NCBI RefSeq assembly: GCF_900100395.1
Contig: NZ_FNFB01000026.1
Span: 1 to 64,000, forward strand
Origin: Nonomuraea maritima
GTDB lineage: Bacteria; Actinomycetota; Actinomycetes; Streptosporangiales; Streptosporangiaceae
Direction of reading: 5' to 3'
DNA: 64,000 nucleotides
Numbering within the stretch: the stretch's first letter is position 1; each line of letters starts with the position of its first letter. Position numbers and translations under genes: made by a program. Below, piece by piece: positions 51,376-61,873 of the stretch. The notes beneath the pieces are model-generated. The model saw nothing but the letters and a program-made list of their open reading frames with translations, searched no databases and was not told the DNA's origin.

Positions 51376-53189
51376 CGAGTGGTCCCCCTGAGCCGTACAT
51401 CGGTCCGCGCCCGTTCCGCCGGGCCGAGTCGGCGCTGTTCCACGGACGGCCGGTGGAAGCCCGCCGGCTCAAGGACATGTGGCTGTCCGAACGCGTCGTG
51501 GTGCTGCACGGCCCCGCCGCGGTCGGCAAGACGTCCCTGCTGCACGCCGGGGTGCTCCCGCTGCTGGAGAACGAACCGCACGCGCTGGTGCTGCCGGTCG
51601 GCCGGCTGATCCACCAGCCGACCTGGCCGCTCGCCCACGCGTCCGGGCCCGGCGGGTACCGTTTCACCCTGGTCAGCAGCTGGACGCCCGCCGGCCAGAC
51701 CCCCGATCCCGGGCAACCGGTCGGGTCGGCGCTCCAGAGCATCGTCGCGGCCACCCCGCGCCGGCGCGTGCTGGCCGCGATCGACCATCTGGAAGAGCTG
51801 TTCACCGCCTTCCCCGCCCGCCTCGCGGAGCGCGAGCGCCTCGTCGGCGAGCTCGCCGAGGCCATGCGTGATCTGCCGCTCAACCTGCTGCTCGTGGTGC
51901 GCGACGACCAGCTCGCCACGCTGAGCGGGTACGAAGGGCTGCTCGGCCCGCAGCCTTTCACGTACGTGCGGCTGGAAGGGCTCGATCGGGCCGCCGCCGT
52001 GGCCGCCGTGACCGGGCCCCTGTCCGGCAGCGGGCGCCGGTACGCGGCGGGCGTCGCCGAGCAGCTGGTCGACCGGCTGCGCACCACCAGCTACACCGAC
52101 CGGCTGGGCGAGAGCGTCGAGCTCGTCAGCGAGCGCGTCTCGCCGTTCGAGCTGCAGATCGCGTGCGCGGCCCTCTGGACGAGCCTGGGGAGCACCGACG
52201 ACACGATCACCGCTGAACAGCTCGCCCGGTTCGGTGATCTCGCCGGCATCCTCGCCGCCTATTTCGACCGGACCGTCCATGACGTCAGTGTGGAGACCGG
52301 CGTAGCGGAAGCGGAGCTCCGCGCCTGGATAGAGACCACGTTCATCACGGAACGCGGCACCCGCGGCACCGCCTACCGCGGCCTGACCCAGACCGGTGAC
52401 ATGCCCAACGCCGTCGTCGACGCGCTCGTCGCCCGGCACATCCTCACGGAGGAGCAGCGTGCCAGGAGCCTGTGGTACCAACTGGGCCAGGAACGCCTGG
52501 TCGAAGCCGTCCGCACCGCCAACCGCGCGTTCCACGGGCCGCTCGTCGGCGGCGACCGGCGCGAACGATCGCCCGCCGATTTCCGCGCCGCCGCCGAGGC
52601 GGCGCTGGGCGAGGGGAACTTCGTCTCCGCCCGCCGCTTCGCCGACGTGGCCGCCGACCGCTTCCTGGAGGCGGGCGACGACCGGCAGTTCGCCAACCTG
52701 CTGACGTTCAAGGCGGAGGTCGCCAGGGTGGAGGGCGACCTGGAGTCGGCCAAGGAGACGCTGACCGCGGCCCGTTCCCAGTTCGAGAGCCAGCAGGACA
52801 CGCTCGCCACCGTACGGGTCCTGACCGCGCTCGCCGAGGTGTGCCTGTCGATGGGACGCCCCGACGAGGCCGTCGACCTCGGCAGGCAGGCGGTGTCCAG
52901 GATGCCGGGGGACGTCGCGTCCCGTACGGTGCTCGCGCACGCGCTCTGGCGGGCGGGCTCCCCGGCCGACGCGGAAGCCACCTACAACGACGCGCTCGAC
53001 CTGGACCGCGACGCCCCGCGGGCACTCTACGGACGCGGCCGCGTCCGGATCTCCCTGCGCAACTACCGCGGCGCCCTCGCCGACCTCGACCGAGCCCTGT
53101 CGCTGGGCCTCCCCCGAGCCGAGGAAGACCAGGCCCGCCAAAGCCGCCAGGAAGCCCTGACCGCCCTCAACCCCCCGCGGGAAACCTGA
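51372..53189 (+). CDS. nSTAND1-type ATPase with TPR C-terminus
   Basis: This 605-residue protein opens with PPEPYIGPRPFRRAESALFH, matching the start of nSTAND1 proteins. Walker A is HGPAAVGKTS (46-55). Walker B is VLAAIDHLEELFTAF, and the HLEELFT wording is typical. About residues 390-600 are helical repeats with TPR character (AVDLGRQAVSRMPGD, ALYGRGRVRISLRNYRGALA). It is coupled to the SIR2 gene, so the two probably form a sensor-effector pair in which the STAND part senses a ligand through the TPRs and triggers NAD+ depletion. Confidence 0.82.
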   Translation: MTSGPPEPYIGPRPFRRAESALFHGRPVEARRLKDMWLSERVVVLHGPAAVGKTSLLHAGVLPLLENEPHALVLPVGRLIHQPTWPLAHASGPGGYRFTLVSSWTPAGQTPDPGQPVGSALQSIVAATPRRRVLAAIDHLEELFTAFPARLAERERLVGELAEAMRDLPLNLLLVVRDDQLATLSGYEGLLGPQPFTYVRLEGLDRAAAVAAVTGPLSGSGRRYAAGVAEQLVDRLRTTSYTDRLGESVELVSERVSPFELQIACAALWTSLGSTDDTITAEQLARFGDLAGILAAYFDRTVHDVSVETGVAEAELRAWIETTFITERGTRGTAYRGLTQTGDMPNAVVDALVARHILTEEQRARSLWYQLGQERLVEAVRTANRAFHGPLVGGDRRERSPADFRAAAEAALGEGNFVSARRFADVAADRFLEAGDDRQFANLLTFKAEVARVEGDLESAKETLTAARSQFESQQDTLATVRVLTALAEVCLSMGRPDEAVDLGRQAVSRMPGDVASRTVLAHALWRAGSPADAEATYNDALDLDRDAPRALYGRGRVRISLRNYRGALADLDRALSLGLPRAEEDQARQSRQEALTALNPPRET

Positions 53190-53207
53190 CCAGCGAGCTC
53201 GCAGACC

Positions 53208-54098
53208 TCACCCGAAGATCTGCTCTGCCGACTCGACCTCGATCGCCCGCATCAACCAGTCATGCAGCTGATCGGGGTCCTGGCAACCGAAGACCCGCTC
53301 CCGCACCCGCTTGGACACCGGAATCCCCCGCCTGTCCAAGACATCGAGCACATCCTGAGCCCTGCCCTCGATCTTCCCCTCGAGCTTGCCCTCGAGCTTT
53401 CCCTTCGCTTCGCCTTCGGCGAGCAGACGTTCGGCGTATTCGCCCTGGTACGGGTACGTCATCATGGCCATTCGCCGGTCCCAATCTCGCTGTGCGTCAC
53501 CGCTCAGTGACAGGTTGATGTATCGAGCGTACCTCCAGGCCACGTCTCGATCGATGGCGTTCAGCGCTTGCTCGACCACATCGGCGATGGCGTGGAACTG
53601 CGGGTGATCGCTCTTGGTGACGGTCGAGATGACCGCCAGGCCGATGTTGTCCACGGCCTGGGACACATCGGTGATGACCGGAGTGTTGCCCCCATGGATG
53701 ACCAAGGGCGTCAGCGCCAGACCCGGGTGTCCGGTCTCGATCTTCTGCTCGGCCCAGCGGGCCACGCGCGCGTTGGGGCAGATGACCACCAGGCAGGCCG
53801 GACATTTCTCTCGCGCCCGGAAATTGGCGATGTACTCCAGCCACGCGTAGAGCTTGTCGTCATCGGGCCTGCGTTGCGTCTCGACGATGACGCCGAACTT
53901 CTCCTCGGCCTTCCCGTACAGGATGGCGCCGTCGGCCCGGCACACGCCGGGGTCGGCCTCCGAGAGGTCGGGCGAGGCGAGGCGCGCCTCGCCCGACTCC
54001 GGGATCGGCAGGTCGAACAGGGCCCGCAGCATCTGTCTCGTGTGGCCGAGATCCAGGACCGCGAGCTTGTTCAGACCTTCGTGTTGCGACGTGATCAC
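53208..54098 (-). CDS. PD-(D/E)XK nuclease-like protein, Rpn/PDDEXK_2 type
   Basis: This 296-residue protein has CRADGAILYGKAEEKFGVIV followed by ETQ. The Asp and the E-x-Q motif (VETQ, replacing D/E-x-K) form the core of PDDEXK_2/Rpn nucleases. LEYIANFRAREKCPACLVVI continues the core. The C-terminus has a charged repeat (KGKLEGKLEGKIEG), common in such proteins. Rpn proteins promote recombination or act in phage-related conflict. It converges 18 bp after the STAND gene, so the genes form one dense cluster. Catalysis is not proven. Confidence 0.65.
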   Translation of the reverse strand: MITSQHEGLNKLAVLDLGHTRQMLRALFDLPIPESGEARLASPDLSEADPGVCRADGAILYGKAEEKFGVIVETQRRPDDDKLYAWLEYIANFRAREKCPACLVVICPNARVARWAEQKIETGHPGLALTPLVIHGGNTPVITDVSQAVDNIGLAVISTVTKSDHPQFHAIADVVEQALNAIDRDVAWRYARYINLSLSGDAQRDWDRRMAMMTYPYQGEYAERLLAEGEAKGKLEGKLEGKIEGRAQDVLDVLDRRGIPVSKRVRERVFGCQDPDQLHDWLMRAIEVESAEQIFG

Positions 54099-54132
54099 GC
54101 CGCGATATTACTCGTAGTTACATCAACATTAC

Positions 54133-56853
54133 CTAGAGTTTGCGGAACTGGATGGTGGCGATCTCCCACGGGCCCAGCGGCAGGCGTAGCCCGCCGTCCG
54201 TCACGGAAAGGGAGGCGCCAGGACGGCCGCGGAGGTCGGCGTGGCGGGCCTCCGCGAGGTCGCCCGCGATGACGGCCTCGGTGGCGTCGGGGGTGAGGGC
54301 GACGACCCGGAGTTCCGACCAGCCGTCGCGGTCCCTGAGCGACGTCATCACGACGCCGTCGCCGGTCACCGAGAGCCCGGTCGCGGGAGCGGGCAGGGGC
54401 AGGGACGGGTCTGCCTGGCCCGGCGTCACGAGCAGGTCGTGGCGGAACGCCTCCGCGTGCGGGACCACTTCCTGCCACGACTGCGCGTACGGCATCAGCG
54501 CGAGGCTCACCGAGCGGCGCCCGCGGGACTGCGCGGCCGGGGTGGGCAGCTGCGGGCCGGCGGGCTCGGGGCGCAGGGCGTTGCGGTTGCGCGAGAGGTA
54601 ACCGACCGAGCGCAACAGCGTGAGCGCCAGCTCGCCGCCGGTCAGCTCGTACTCGGTGACGTGCTCCAGCAGCGCCGCGACGCCTCCGGCGGCCACCCAC
54701 GACGAGGCAGGGAAGGTCGGCAGCGGGGTCTCGCCGCAGCCGGCCTCCGCGACGGTGCCGCGCCGGACGACCGAGAACTGGCCCTCCGCGTACGACTCCG
54801 ACGCCTCGGCGGGCAGCGGCACGTGCAGGCGTACCCGGTGGTCGTCGCTGCGGTTGTCGAACTCGACGTGCAGCCGCACGAACGGCTCACCGGCGCGCAG
54901 CTCCACCCGGGTGGAGACGACGGTCTCCTCCAGGCGGGCCGAACGCGACGCGGCCGGCAGCTCCGGCGCGCCCTCGACGCCGTCGCCCGAGGCCGGCCAC
55001 AGGTACGTGCGCCGCACCTCGACCGCCGCGACGAGCGGCCCCGAGCAGATCAGCTCGGTCTCGACGCTCTCCGGCTCGGAGACCACCAGGTCGTCGGCCG
55101 GGGGCGCGTAGTTGTAGGTGTCGCCCACGTCGCCGCCGTCGACGACGCGGCCCGCGCCCGTGACGGTCGTCCCGTCGCGGGAGACCAGGGTGAGCGTGCC
55201 GTCGGCCGCGATCGCGACCCGCAGCAGGCCGTTGTCGAGCACGTCGGCCTCGACGCGCACCGGCTGCGGCGCGGCGTCGGAGCCGCGCCAGCACGCCTCG
55301 TGGTGCTCGCCGTCCCGCGCGCCGCCGTACGCCTGGTCGTGCGGGGCGGGGCGGAGGCTGGTGTGGCCCAGCGGCGGGGCCTCCACCAGGGCGGCCACCG
55401 TACGGCGGGGCTCGGCGACGATACGGACGCGGGTCACGCCGTCGAGCCGCGCGCGCAGCTCCTCCATGTCCATGGTGACCGTCGTCTCGCGGGCCACCGT
55501 GAACGTCAGCGTGCCGTCCTCGACCGACCAGCCCGTGATGTGCTGGCCGTACAGCTCGGTGCCGTGGACGAACGTGAGCGCCGTGGCCGGGTCCATCTCC
55601 TCGTCGAGCAGCAGCGTGGCGGCGTGCTCGAGCGGCTGGACGGGCACGGGACGGCCGGAGGCGTCGACGAGCGGGTCGGTGCCGGCGACGTCCACGACCA
55701 CGACGCCGCTCCGGGTGGCGGGCGTCGGGTTGACCACGAGCACGCCGCCGGAGGGCACCTCGCTCGCCAGACGGGCGGTCACCATGTCGCGGACGGCCTG
55801 GCCGAGGTGTTCGGCCTCGGCGATGCGGGCGGCGACCTGCTGGGCGGTGTCGTCCACGCCGCAGCCGGTCACGGAGTCGTGGCCGCTGGCGTCCACGAGC
55901 CGCCACCACGCCATGTCGAGGAAGCGGCCCGGCCACGCGCCGCCCCAGAGGGTGGACAGCGGCTCGGCGTAGCGTTCGACCATCCGCTCGGCGCGGCCCA
56001 TGGCCTGCTTGACGTGCGGGCGGATCGAGATGACGCCGGGCAGGATGTTGGCGCGGGCGTGCGAGCGCAGCTCGCCCTCGACCCTGGGCAGGCCGTCCAC
56101 CTCGGCGGAGTGGGCGGCGATGTAGCCGGTCAGGGTGTCCATGCGGGCGCCGATCGTGGCCACCATCTCCGGCAGCCCGCGTACGGGTGCGGAGTGGTCG
56201 GTGCCGTACATCGCGAGCAGCGGGCCCTCGGGACCGTGCCACTCACGCATGGTCGCGGTGAACGCGGCGGCCCTGCCCTCGAGCCCTTCTGCGTCGGCGA
56301 ACATGTACGCGCCGTTGCCGTACCCGCCCGCCGGGAGGTACTGGGTGCGCAGCGCCGTGCCGTCGGGGGCGACCCAGGCGAACGCGTCGGTGACGACGGA
56401 GGACGGCACGCCGCGGTAGACGCACGCGTGCAGCAGCCCGGCCTTGCGCAGGATCTGCGGCATCTGGGCGGTGTGGCCGAACATGTCGGGCAGGTAGCCG
56501 ACCGGCATGGCGCCGCCGAGCTTGTCGGCGCGGGACATGCCGAGTTCGAGGTTGCGGACGATGTTCTCGCCCGAGCACAGGAACTCGTCCAGCAGGATCT
56601 GCCACGGCCCGACCGCGAGCCGCCCCGACTCCACGAGCGCGGCGATGCGGTCGCGGTTCTCCGGACGCACCTCGAGGTAGTCGTCCACGCAGGCGAGCTG
56701 CCCGTCGAGGGTGAAGTGGTAGCCGGGCTCGCGCTCCATGGTGTCGAGCACCTCGTCGAGCAGGGCCACGAGGCGCAGGCGGAACCGCTGGAACGGCTCG
56801 TACCACTCCCGATCCCAGTGGGTGTGCGGGACGACGACGATCTCGTTGCTCAC
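54133..56853 (-). CDS. GH38 alpha-mannosidase-type glycosidase
   Basis: This 906-residue enzyme has VVPHTHWDREWYEPF at the N-terminus (zinc ligands His 10, His 12, Asp 14) and GYLPDMFGHTAQMPQILRKAG with the nucleophile Asp near 123, both hallmarks of family GH38. GHDSVTGCGVDDTAQQVAAR is the third conserved block (His and Asp). The long beta-rich C-terminus is usual. It removes alpha-mannose from oligosaccharides in the cytoplasm. GTG 56853 follows GGAGGAG and overlaps the upstream oxidoreductase gene by 4 bp. It is the last gene of the sugar operon. Confidence 0.92.
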   Translation of the reverse strand: MSNEIVVVPHTHWDREWYEPFQRFRLRLVALLDEVLDTMEREPGYHFTLDGQLACVDDYLEVRPENRDRIAALVESGRLAVGPWQILLDEFLCSGENIVRNLELGMSRADKLGGAMPVGYLPDMFGHTAQMPQILRKAGLLHACVYRGVPSSVVTDAFAWVAPDGTALRTQYLPAGGYGNGAYMFADAEGLEGRAAAFTATMREWHGPEGPLLAMYGTDHSAPVRGLPEMVATIGARMDTLTGYIAAHSAEVDGLPRVEGELRSHARANILPGVISIRPHVKQAMGRAERMVERYAEPLSTLWGGAWPGRFLDMAWWRLVDASGHDSVTGCGVDDTAQQVAARIAEAEHLGQAVRDMVTARLASEVPSGGVLVVNPTPATRSGVVVVDVAGTDPLVDASGRPVPVQPLEHAATLLLDEEMDPATALTFVHGTELYGQHITGWSVEDGTLTFTVARETTVTMDMEELRARLDGVTRVRIVAEPRRTVAALVEAPPLGHTSLRPAPHDQAYGGARDGEHHEACWRGSDAAPQPVRVEADVLDNGLLRVAIAADGTLTLVSRDGTTVTGAGRVVDGGDVGDTYNYAPPADDLVVSEPESVETELICSGPLVAAVEVRRTYLWPASGDGVEGAPELPAASRSARLEETVVSTRVELRAGEPFVRLHVEFDNRSDDHRVRLHVPLPAEASESYAEGQFSVVRRGTVAEAGCGETPLPTFPASSWVAAGGVAALLEHVTEYELTGGELALTLLRSVGYLSRNRNALRPEPAGPQLPTPAAQSRGRRSVSLALMPYAQSWQEVVPHAEAFRHDLLVTPGQADPSLPLPAPATGLSVTGDGVVMTSLRDRDGWSELRVVALTPDATEAVIAGDLAEARHADLRGRPGASLSVTDGGLRLPLGPWEIATIQFRKL

Positions 56854-57929
56854 GCGGACTCTCCTCCGATGGGCAGGTCGTGCTGGACGGCGTAACGGGC
56901 GGCGATGCGCTGGGCCGTCACGATGTCCTCGAGCGCGCCGGCCACGTCGGTGAGCGGCTGCTTGCCCTCGTTCACGTAAGCATGGAAAGCGGCGAGCTGC
57001 ACCTCGAACGCCTCGGTCACGTCGCGCCACTCGGTGCGGCTCTCGCCCCCGGACACCACGGTGAGCGTGGTCGGGGCGTTCATCAGGTACGGGGCCGGGA
57101 AGACCAGCTCGAGCGTGCCCTTGTCGTGGTGGATGGCCACGGTCTCGCGGTAGGCCGGGTAGTCCTCGAGGTAGTGCCAGCGGACGGAGAACCGGCCGCG
57201 GACGGGCAGCGGCCCGGAGATCTCGACGGAGCCGAGCTGCTCGCCCCACGTCTCCACGTACGAGATCTCGCGAGGGGAGCCCGTGAAGCGCCGCAGCAGC
57301 GACAGGTCGTGGCAGATGGAACCCAGCGAGACGCCGTAAAGGGCCCGGACGGACTCCGGCGCCGACTCGCCGAGCGCGCGTGACACCAGCTCGGTCTCGG
57401 CGGCGCGCAGCGAGGCGAGCAGGTCGGCGTCCACGTCGTGGGCCTGCTGCAGGTTGGCGAACGCCAGCTGCGACGCGCCGCTCGGGTGCAGCACGGTCAC
57501 GTCGACCGACCGGATCGCCCCGGGGCCGCCCAGCTCGGCCAGCAGTTCCTCGGCCCGCCGGACCGCGGGGTCGTACTGCTTCATGTAGCCGACCATCAGC
57601 CGTCCCTCGGGCAGCGCGGCCACCTCGGCACGCGTGAGGGCGAGCGGCTTCTCGCACAGGACGGCGTAGCCGCCTTCGAGTGCGCGGCGCACGGTCTCTC
57701 CGTGGGAGCCGGAGTTCAGCACGACGACGGCCTCGAAGCCGCCCTCGGCGAGCATGTCCTCCACCGAGGTGTGGCGGCTCGTGGCGCCCAGGCGGTCGCC
57801 GACGGCGTCGGCCAGGGTGCGCGACAGGTCGCAGACGGCGACCACCTCGAACAGGTCACGCCGACGCGACAGCAGCGGCACGTACACCGCCTGCGTGACG
57901 GCTCCGCACCCGACAAGCGCGATTCTCAA
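56850..57929 (-). CDS. Gfo/Idh/MocA-family oxidoreductase
   Basis: This 359-residue NAD(P)-dependent sugar dehydrogenase has a GCGAVTQ Rossmann start and the catalytic EKP motif (YAVLCEKPLAL). The C-terminal sheet domain follows. Such enzymes oxidise or isomerise sugars or inositols. It starts immediately after the epimerase gene (ATGA overlap) and is coupled to the alpha-mannosidase. It is probably involved in processing the imported glycoside. Confidence 0.9.
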   Translation of the reverse strand: MRIALVGCGAVTQAVYVPLLSRRRDLFEVVAVCDLSRTLADAVGDRLGATSRHTSVEDMLAEGGFEAVVVLNSGSHGETVRRALEGGYAVLCEKPLALTRAEVAALPEGRLMVGYMKQYDPAVRRAEELLAELGGPGAIRSVDVTVLHPSGASQLAFANLQQAHDVDADLLASLRAAETELVSRALGESAPESVRALYGVSLGSICHDLSLLRRFTGSPREISYVETWGEQLGSVEISGPLPVRGRFSVRWHYLEDYPAYRETVAIHHDKGTLELVFPAPYLMNAPTTLTVVSGGESRTEWRDVTEAFEVQLAAFHAYVNEGKQPLTDVAGALEDIVTAQRIAARYAVQHDLPIGGESA

Positions 57930-58813
57930 AGTCCCAGTTCCTTCAGCATCAGGCGGTTGGCCGCCTGGTCGGCGATGTTCTCGGCGACGGTGCGCCGTCC
58001 CGGCAGGGTGTCCTGCTCGACGATGACCCAGCCGGAGTAGTCGATCTCGTCGAGCGTCTCGACCACGGCGGGCAGGTCCAGCACGCCCTGGCCGAGCGGC
58101 GCGAACCCGCCGCGGCGGGTCAGCTCGCGCAGGTCGACGCCGTCGGCGTGGGCCTGGGCGAGGATCTTCAGGTCACCGTCCTTGACGTGGACGTGCCCGA
58201 TCCGGCCGGCCCACGCGCGCAGCGCCGCGACGGGGTCTCCCCCGGCCAGCAGCAGGTGGCCGGTGTCGAGGCAGAGCTGCACGTCGGTCAGTTCGAGCAG
58301 CCGCTCGGTCTCCTCGGCGGTCTCCACGTACGTGCCGAGGTGGTGGTGGAAGACGGGGTCGAAGCCGCGCTCGCGGCACCGGTCGACGGCCTCCTGGACG
58401 CGGGCGGCGTACCCGGGCCATTCCGAGGCGTCCAGCCCGGGGGTGTCCCCTCCGGGACGGGCGAAGCGGTGCGGCGCGCCCGAGCAGCCGAGCGTGGGCC
58501 GCGGCGGGAGCGGCCCGACCGGCGCGGCGGCGAACATGTCGAGCGTCGCGTCGAGGGTCGGGAGCCCGCGCCGGAACTCCTCGGCGTCGCTGTAGCGCAG
58601 GTCGATCCAGCCGCCGGCGAGCCACAGGCTGCCGAGGTTATCGGCCAGGGTCTCGGCGGTGCCCAGGTAGCCGAGCGGGCCGAGGTCGATGCCGTCGTAG
58701 CCGGCTTCGGTCAGAGCGTGGATCATCTCGGTGGCGGTCAGCGGCGCCGGTCCGTCGACCAGTTCGAACACGCCGAAGCTGACCGGCGCGTTGGCGACTT
58801 TCCTCACGCGCAT
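57926..58813 (-). CDS. sugar phosphate isomerase/epimerase (TIM barrel)
   Basis: This 295-residue xylose-isomerase-like protein has GYDGIDLGPLGYLGT, FDPVFHHHLGTYVETAEE, LCLDTGHLLLAGGDP and HVHVKDGD, the metal-binding block order of IolE/hydroxypyruvate isomerase relatives. It probably interconverts keto-sugars or dehydrates inosose-like compounds. It overlaps the preceding PHP gene by 10 bp and the oxidoreductase by 4 bp. With the Gfo/Idh/MocA enzyme it suggests processing through a 3-keto or inosose intermediate. Confidence 0.85.
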   Translation of the reverse strand: MRVRKVANAPVSFGVFELVDGPAPLTATEMIHALTEAGYDGIDLGPLGYLGTAETLADNLGSLWLAGGWIDLRYSDAEEFRRGLPTLDATLDMFAAAPVGPLPPRPTLGCSGAPHRFARPGGDTPGLDASEWPGYAARVQEAVDRCRERGFDPVFHHHLGTYVETAEETERLLELTDVQLCLDTGHLLLAGGDPVAALRAWAGRIGHVHVKDGDLKILAQAHADGVDLRELTRRGGFAPLGQGVLDLPAVVETLDEIDYSGWVIVEQDTLPGRRTVAENIADQAANRLMLKELGL

Positions 58814-59990
58814 AGCGCGATCACCTCGTTCTCGTGAGTTTCCAACCGGTGCGGCCCCTCGATCGCGGGGAGCAGCACCCGCTCGCCGCGGACGACCTGC
58901 CGCGTTCCGTCGGGACGGACGAGCACCAGCCCGTCGGCGTCCAGGGCGAGCAGTTCGTCGCCGAGCCGGAGCAGCAGCGGCGCGTCAGGCCCGGCGGAGA
59001 CGGCGGTGCGGCCGCCGCGTACGCCGTCCAGCACGCCGTCCACCGTCGGGCCCGTGGCGTCGGCCAGCACCCAGGTGGTGGGCGCGCCTGGCAGGCCGTC
59101 CTCGCCCATGCGGTGGAAGTCGCTGCCGCCGATGACGACCAGGTCGTCGCGCCAGGCGCCGGCCCAGGACAGGGGGGCGCCCCAGCGGCGGTCCCACCAG
59201 CCGGAGTGCCAGATCTCGGCCACGCGGGGGCGGCGGGTCACCGGCTGCAGCCAGGCGCAGTCGCCGCCGAGCGGGTGGTTGATCGAGATGATGCCGTTCT
59301 CGCGCTCGGCGTGGTCGACCCAGGAGTCGACGGGCTGACGGAAGTCGACCCAGCCGACGTCGCCGAACACGTTCGCGTGGCCGCGGTCGGTGGTGACCTC
59401 CTGGCCGGGGAGGAGCATGATGTCCCGGTCGACCTTGCGCAGCCACGGGTGGTGGCTGACGGTGTTGTGGTCGGTGACGGCGAGGAAGTCGAGCCCGCGC
59501 CCGTGGGCCAGCTCGGCCAGTTCCGGGATGCTCAGCGAGCCGTCGCTGTGCAGGGTGTGGGCGTGGAAGTCGCCGGCGTACCAGCGCAGGCCGTCGATGT
59601 CGGGGATGTCCCGGCGCGGCGGGCGCTCGCCGTGCGGCGGCTCGGCCACGACCGGCTCGGGCGGGGCCGTGGTCTCGAACGTCACGTCGAGCGTGTAGTC
59701 GAGCCCCTGCGGCGGGATGCGGTGCAGCCGCAGCCACACGTGCCACGTGCCGGCCTCGGGCTCGCCGGGCAGATAGCCGGGCGTCGCCCAGCCCGGCGTG
59801 ATCGTGTACTCGTCGCGCGCGCCGCCCGACCAGCCGCGGAAACCGTCCGGCGAGGAGCAGCCGAGGTCGATCACCCCCTGCGACCGGTCGTAGGACAGCC
59901 GTACGGTGACGGCCGCCGTGCCCGCGGGGACCTCGAACGGCACTTCGCGCAGGATGCGCTCCAGCCGGTCATCGAGGGTCCAATGCCCTT

Positions 59991-59994
<4 letters not shown>
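58804..59994 (-). CDS. CehA/McbA-type PHP-domain metallohydrolase
   Basis: This 396-residue hydrolase has an N-terminal beta-sandwich of about 130 residues, then a PHP domain. FHAHTLHSDGSLSIPELAEL carries the HxH motif. LAVTDHNTVSHHP, PGQEVTTDRGHANVFG, INHPLGG and GGSDFHRMGEDG follow and supply the remaining metal ligands. Members hydrolyse phosphoesters, carbamates or glycoside-like bonds. It lies between the ABC ATPase and the epimerase, overlapping both, so it acts in the same sugar pathway. Confidence 0.87.
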
Positions 59995-61054
<1,060 letters not shown>

Positions 61055-61055
<1 letters not shown>

Positions 61056-61873
61056 CAGCGCTTGATCCCTCCGTGGAAGCGGAAGCCGTACTTTTTGCTG
61101 ACAAACAGGTACATCAGCACCACCGGGACCGAGTACAGCAGCCCGAACGTGGACAACATCTTGAGGTTCGCCTGTCCGCCCTCGGTGTACAGCGTGTACG
61201 TGATGACCGCCGCCGGCTGCTTCTCCACGTCGCTCAGCAGCAGGTACGGCATCAGGAAGTTCCCCCACACGTTCGCGACCGCCCACACTCCGATGGTCGC
61301 GAGGCCCGGCCGTACGAGGGGGACGACGACGTGCCGGACGATCTGCAGCGGCGAGGCCCCGAACACCCGGGCCGACTCCTCGTACGACTTCGGCGTGGAG
61401 TCCATGAAGTCCTTCATCATGAAGATCGCGGCGGGCAGCAGTCCGCCGGTCAGGATGAGGATCAGCCCGAACTGGGAGTCGATGAGGTTCAGCTCGACCG
61501 CGAGCTGGAACAGCGGCACCATCGCGGCCGTCCCCGTGATGATGGACGACAGCAGCAGCAGCGCGTACAGCAGCGCGTCACGTCCGGGCAGCCGTACCCG
61601 GCTCAGCGCGTACGCGGCCAGCGCCGCCAGGAGGACGACCAGCAGCGCGGTCCCGACGGACAGCACGACCGAGTTCCACAGCGACGGCAGCGCGTACGGA
61701 TGGTCGATGACCGCCTGGAAGTTCTCCAGGGTGAAGTCGGGCACCTTGACCTCGTACGTGGGGTTCGAGGTGAAGGGCGCCGTCACGAGCCACAGCAGCG
61801 GGATGGTGAAGAACGCCAGCAGCACGGCGATGAGCGTGTAGAAGCCGATCCGGCCCAGCACGAAACGCGTCAT
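61055..61873 (-). CDS. sugar ABC transporter permease (MalG-like)
   Basis: This 272-residue permease has six helices. SYEESARVFGASPLQIVRHVVVPLVRPGLATIGV is the EAA-type loop that contacts the ATPase. The short cytoplasmic C-terminus and FVSKKYGFRFHGGIKR ending match MalG-like CUT1 permeases. It overlaps the upstream permease by 4 bp. Confidence 0.92.
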
